DNA from: DAOTTX01 sp034437515
GTDB lineage: Bacteria > Chloroflexota > Anaerolineae > Aggregatilineales > Phototrophicaceae
Length of the DNA stretch: 7,926 bases
Assembly (NCBI GenBank): GCA_034437515.1
Contig: DAOTTX010000053.1
Span: 1 to 7,926 of the forward strand
Direction: 5' to 3'
The position numbers and the translations under genes were made by a program. Positions 6,062 to 7,926 of the stretch are shown here, one piece after another. Position 1 is the stretch's first letter; each line of letters opens with the position of its first letter. Under the pieces are notes generated by a model. The model worked only from the letters and a program-made list of their open reading frames with translations. It did not search any database and was not told the origin of the DNA.

Positions 6062-7926
6062 ATGTCATCAGATTCTTTCAGTCCCACGAGCAGTGAGGTC
6101 TACGAACCTGCCAAGGAAGTCGTCGAGAACGCTCACGTTCCTGATTATGAAGCGGTCTACAAAAAAGCCGTCGAGGATCCGCTCGCGTTCTGGGCAGAAC
6201 GTGCGGAAACACTCGACTGGTACGAAAAATGGGACAAGGTGCTGGACGACAGCAATGCGCCATTCTACAAGTGGTTCACCGGCGGCAAGACCAACATCGT
6301 ACTCAATGCGCTGGATCGTCATCAGAAAACGTGGCGGCGCAACAAGCTCGCCATCATCTGGGAAGGCGAGGACGGCGAAAAGCGCACCTTCTCCTACTGG
6401 CGGCTAAACGTCGAGGTGAACAAGTTCGCCAACGTGCTCAAGAGCATGGGCGTTTCCAAAGGGGATACGGTCACGATCTACATGGGGCGCATACCGGAGA
6501 TCGTGATTGCGATGCTGGCCTGCGTCAAGATCGGCGCGGTACATAGTGTGATCTACGGTGGGTTCAGCGAACAGGCCATCGCCGACCGCGTCGCAGATGC
6601 CAACAGCCGCGTGATGATTACCTGCGATGGCTCGTGGTTGCGCGGGAAGATCGTACCGCTCAAGGACAACGTCGATAAGGCCATTGAACGCTCACCTATC
6701 GTCGAGCATGTGATCGTGGTCAAGCGCACCGAGAATGAGGTGAGCATGGTGCAGGGCCGTGATTATTGGTATCACGAGCTGATGAATCTGCCGGTTGCCA
6801 ACCCCAAATGCGAAACCGAAGTCATGGACGCTGAAGACCCGCTGTTCATCCTCTACACCAGCGGGACGACGGGCAAGCCCAAAGGCATTTTGCACACACA
6901 CGGCGGCTATCAGGTCTACACCTCGACCACGCTGGAATGGGTGTTCGACCTCAAAGACGAGGATCGCTGGTGGTGCGCGGCTGACCCCGGTTGGATCACC
7001 GGGCACAGCTATATCGTTTACGCGCCGCTGATCTTAGGGGCGACCAGCGTCATCTATGAGGGTGCGCCGACCTATCCTTACCCGGATCGCTGGTGGCGCA
7101 TCGTGGAAGACTACGGCGTGACCATCCTCTACACCGCACCGACCGCCATTCGCGGCCTGATGCGCTTCGGTGACGCCTGGCCGACAAAACACAACCTGAG
7201 CAGTCTGCGTCTGTTGGGCAGTGTGGGTGAGCCGATCAACCCCGAAGCGTGGAAGTGGTATTACAAGGTCATCGGTAACGAGCAATGCCCGATTATGGAT
7301 ACGTGGTGGCAGACGGAAACCGGCGGCTTCATGATTACGCCGTTGCCCTCGGTGCCGTTGAAGCCCGGCAGCGCCACGCGACCCTTCCCCGGCATCGTGG
7401 TCGATGTGGTGGACGAAGAGGGCAATTCCTGCGCCCCCAACGAGGACGGTAAGCTGGTAATCAAGACGCCCTGGCCCAGCATGTTACGCACGGTCTACGG
7501 CGATGACGACCGTTACATCGGGCAATACTGGACGGCCTATAAAGAGCAGGGCTGGTACCTCGCCGGGGACTCCGCCCGCAAGGACGAGGACGGCTACATC
7601 TGGGTGATCGGTCGCATCGACGATGTCATCAAGGTCAGCGGGTATCGCCTGGGCACCGCAGAGATCGAGTCCGGACTGGTCAGTCACCCGGCGGTGGCGG
7701 AAGCGGCGGTCATCGGCGTGCCGGATGAGCTACGCGGCAGCATCGTGCAGGCGTATTGCATCCTGATCAGCGGTGAAGAACCGAGCAACGACCTTGAGAA
7801 AGAACTCAAAGACCACGTCAAGCACGAGGTCGGGCCGATTGCTCAACCCAGCAAGATCGAGTTTGTGGACAGCCTGCCCAAGACGCGCTCCGGTAAGATC
7901 ATGCGGCGTCTGCTCAAGGCACGGGC
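6062..7926 (+). CDS. acs: Acetyl-CoA synthetase, AMP-forming (3' end outside window)
   Basis: The enzyme activates acetate with ATP to acetyl-AMP and then transfers it to CoA, in the cytoplasm, feeding acetate into central metabolism. The reading frame is open from the ATG at 6062 to the window edge (621 codons), close to the usual 640-660 aa, so only a short tail is missing. Visible are the N-terminal Acs domain (YEAVYKKAVEDPLAFWAERA), the ATP loop YTSGTTGKPKG (265-275), ADPGWITGHSY, LGSVGEPINPEAW, and DTWWQTETGG (413-422), whose Trp416 in the WWQTE motif matches the residue that limits the pocket to acetate-size acids. The C-terminal part has GRIDDVIKVSGYRLGTAEIES (hinge and CoA-side motifs) and LPKTRSGKIMRR with Lys612, the conserved catalytic lysine that is reversibly acetylated in known Acs enzymes. 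SGYR replaces the commoner SGHR, a conservative change. No frame break is seen. Promoter and Shine-Dalgarno are clear. Propionate use is possible but less likely. Confidence 0.95.
   Translation, partial: MSSDSFSPTSSEVYEPAKEVVENAHVPDYEAVYKKAVEDPLAFWAERAETLDWYEKWDKVLDDSNAPFYKWFTGGKTNIVLNALDRHQKTWRRNKLAIIWEGEDGEKRTFSYWRLNVEVNKFANVLKSMGVSKGDTVTIYMGRIPEIVIAMLACVKIGAVHSVIYGGFSEQAIADRVADANSRVMITCDGSWLRGKIVPLKDNVDKAIERSPIVEHVIVVKRTENEVSMVQGRDYWYHELMNLPVANPKCETEVMDAEDPLFILYTSGTTGKPKGILHTHGGYQVYTSTTLEWVFDLKDEDRWWCAADPGWITGHSYIVYAPLILGATSVIYEGAPTYPYPDRWWRIVEDYGVTILYTAPTAIRGLMRFGDAWPTKHNLSSLRLLGSVGEPINPEAWKWYYKVIGNEQCPIMDTWWQTETGGFMITPLPSVPLKPGSATRPFPGIVVDVVDEEGNSCAPNEDGKLVIKTPWPSMLRTVYGDDDRYIGQYWTAYKEQGWYLAGDSARKDEDGYIWVIGRIDDVIKVSGYRLGTAEIESGLVSHPAVAEAAVIGVPDELRGSIVQAYCILISGEEPSNDLEKELKDHVKHEVGPIAQPSKIEFVDSLPKTRSGKIMRRLLKAR

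Overview
The window looks like a chromosomal piece of a GC-rich bacterium, most probably a member of the Chloroflexota (Anaerolineae-like). This is inferred from three things: strong G/C preference at third codon positions, a class A PBP of the 1C type typical of that phylum, and a membrane protein whose external half carries a Thr/Pro-rich linker of the sort common in Chloroflexota surface proteins. No rRNA or other taxonomic marker is present. No phage, IS, CRISPR or tRNA was seen.

Layout. Positions 1-692 hold no intact gene. The minus strand of 1-490 has coding-like stretches broken by stops and frame changes behind what looks like a working start region, so I read it as a decayed gene. 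A 178-aa two-helix membrane protein of unknown function (693-1229, minus) is divergent from a bifunctional peptidoglycan synthase, PBP1C (1359-3884, plus); each gene has its own TATAAT box in the 129-bp gap. The PBP gene runs head-on into a stand-alone response-regulator receiver (3885-4289, minus), with the two stop codons directly abutting. The receiver is divergent from a HEAT-repeat / single-TM / duplicated-ectodomain protein (4438-5901, plus), which ends in a clear intrinsic terminator. Last comes acetyl-CoA synthetase (6062 onward, plus), with its own promoter and Shine-Dalgarno, cut off by the window edge.

How they fit together. The genes look like mostly single-gene transcription units rather than one operon. 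PBP1C builds peptidoglycan outside the membrane and Acs feeds acetate into central metabolism. The only candidate for a joint, undescribed function is the divergent receiver / HEAT-TM pair: a cytoplasmic phospho-acceptor beside a protein with a cytoplasmic helical-repeat domain and two related, probably disulfide-bonded external modules. That link is inferred from position alone.

Most notable points: the internal duplication in the ectodomain of the HEAT protein, the shared tTATAAT boxes close to the start codons of four genes, and the gene remnant at the left edge. No established novel system is demonstrated here.
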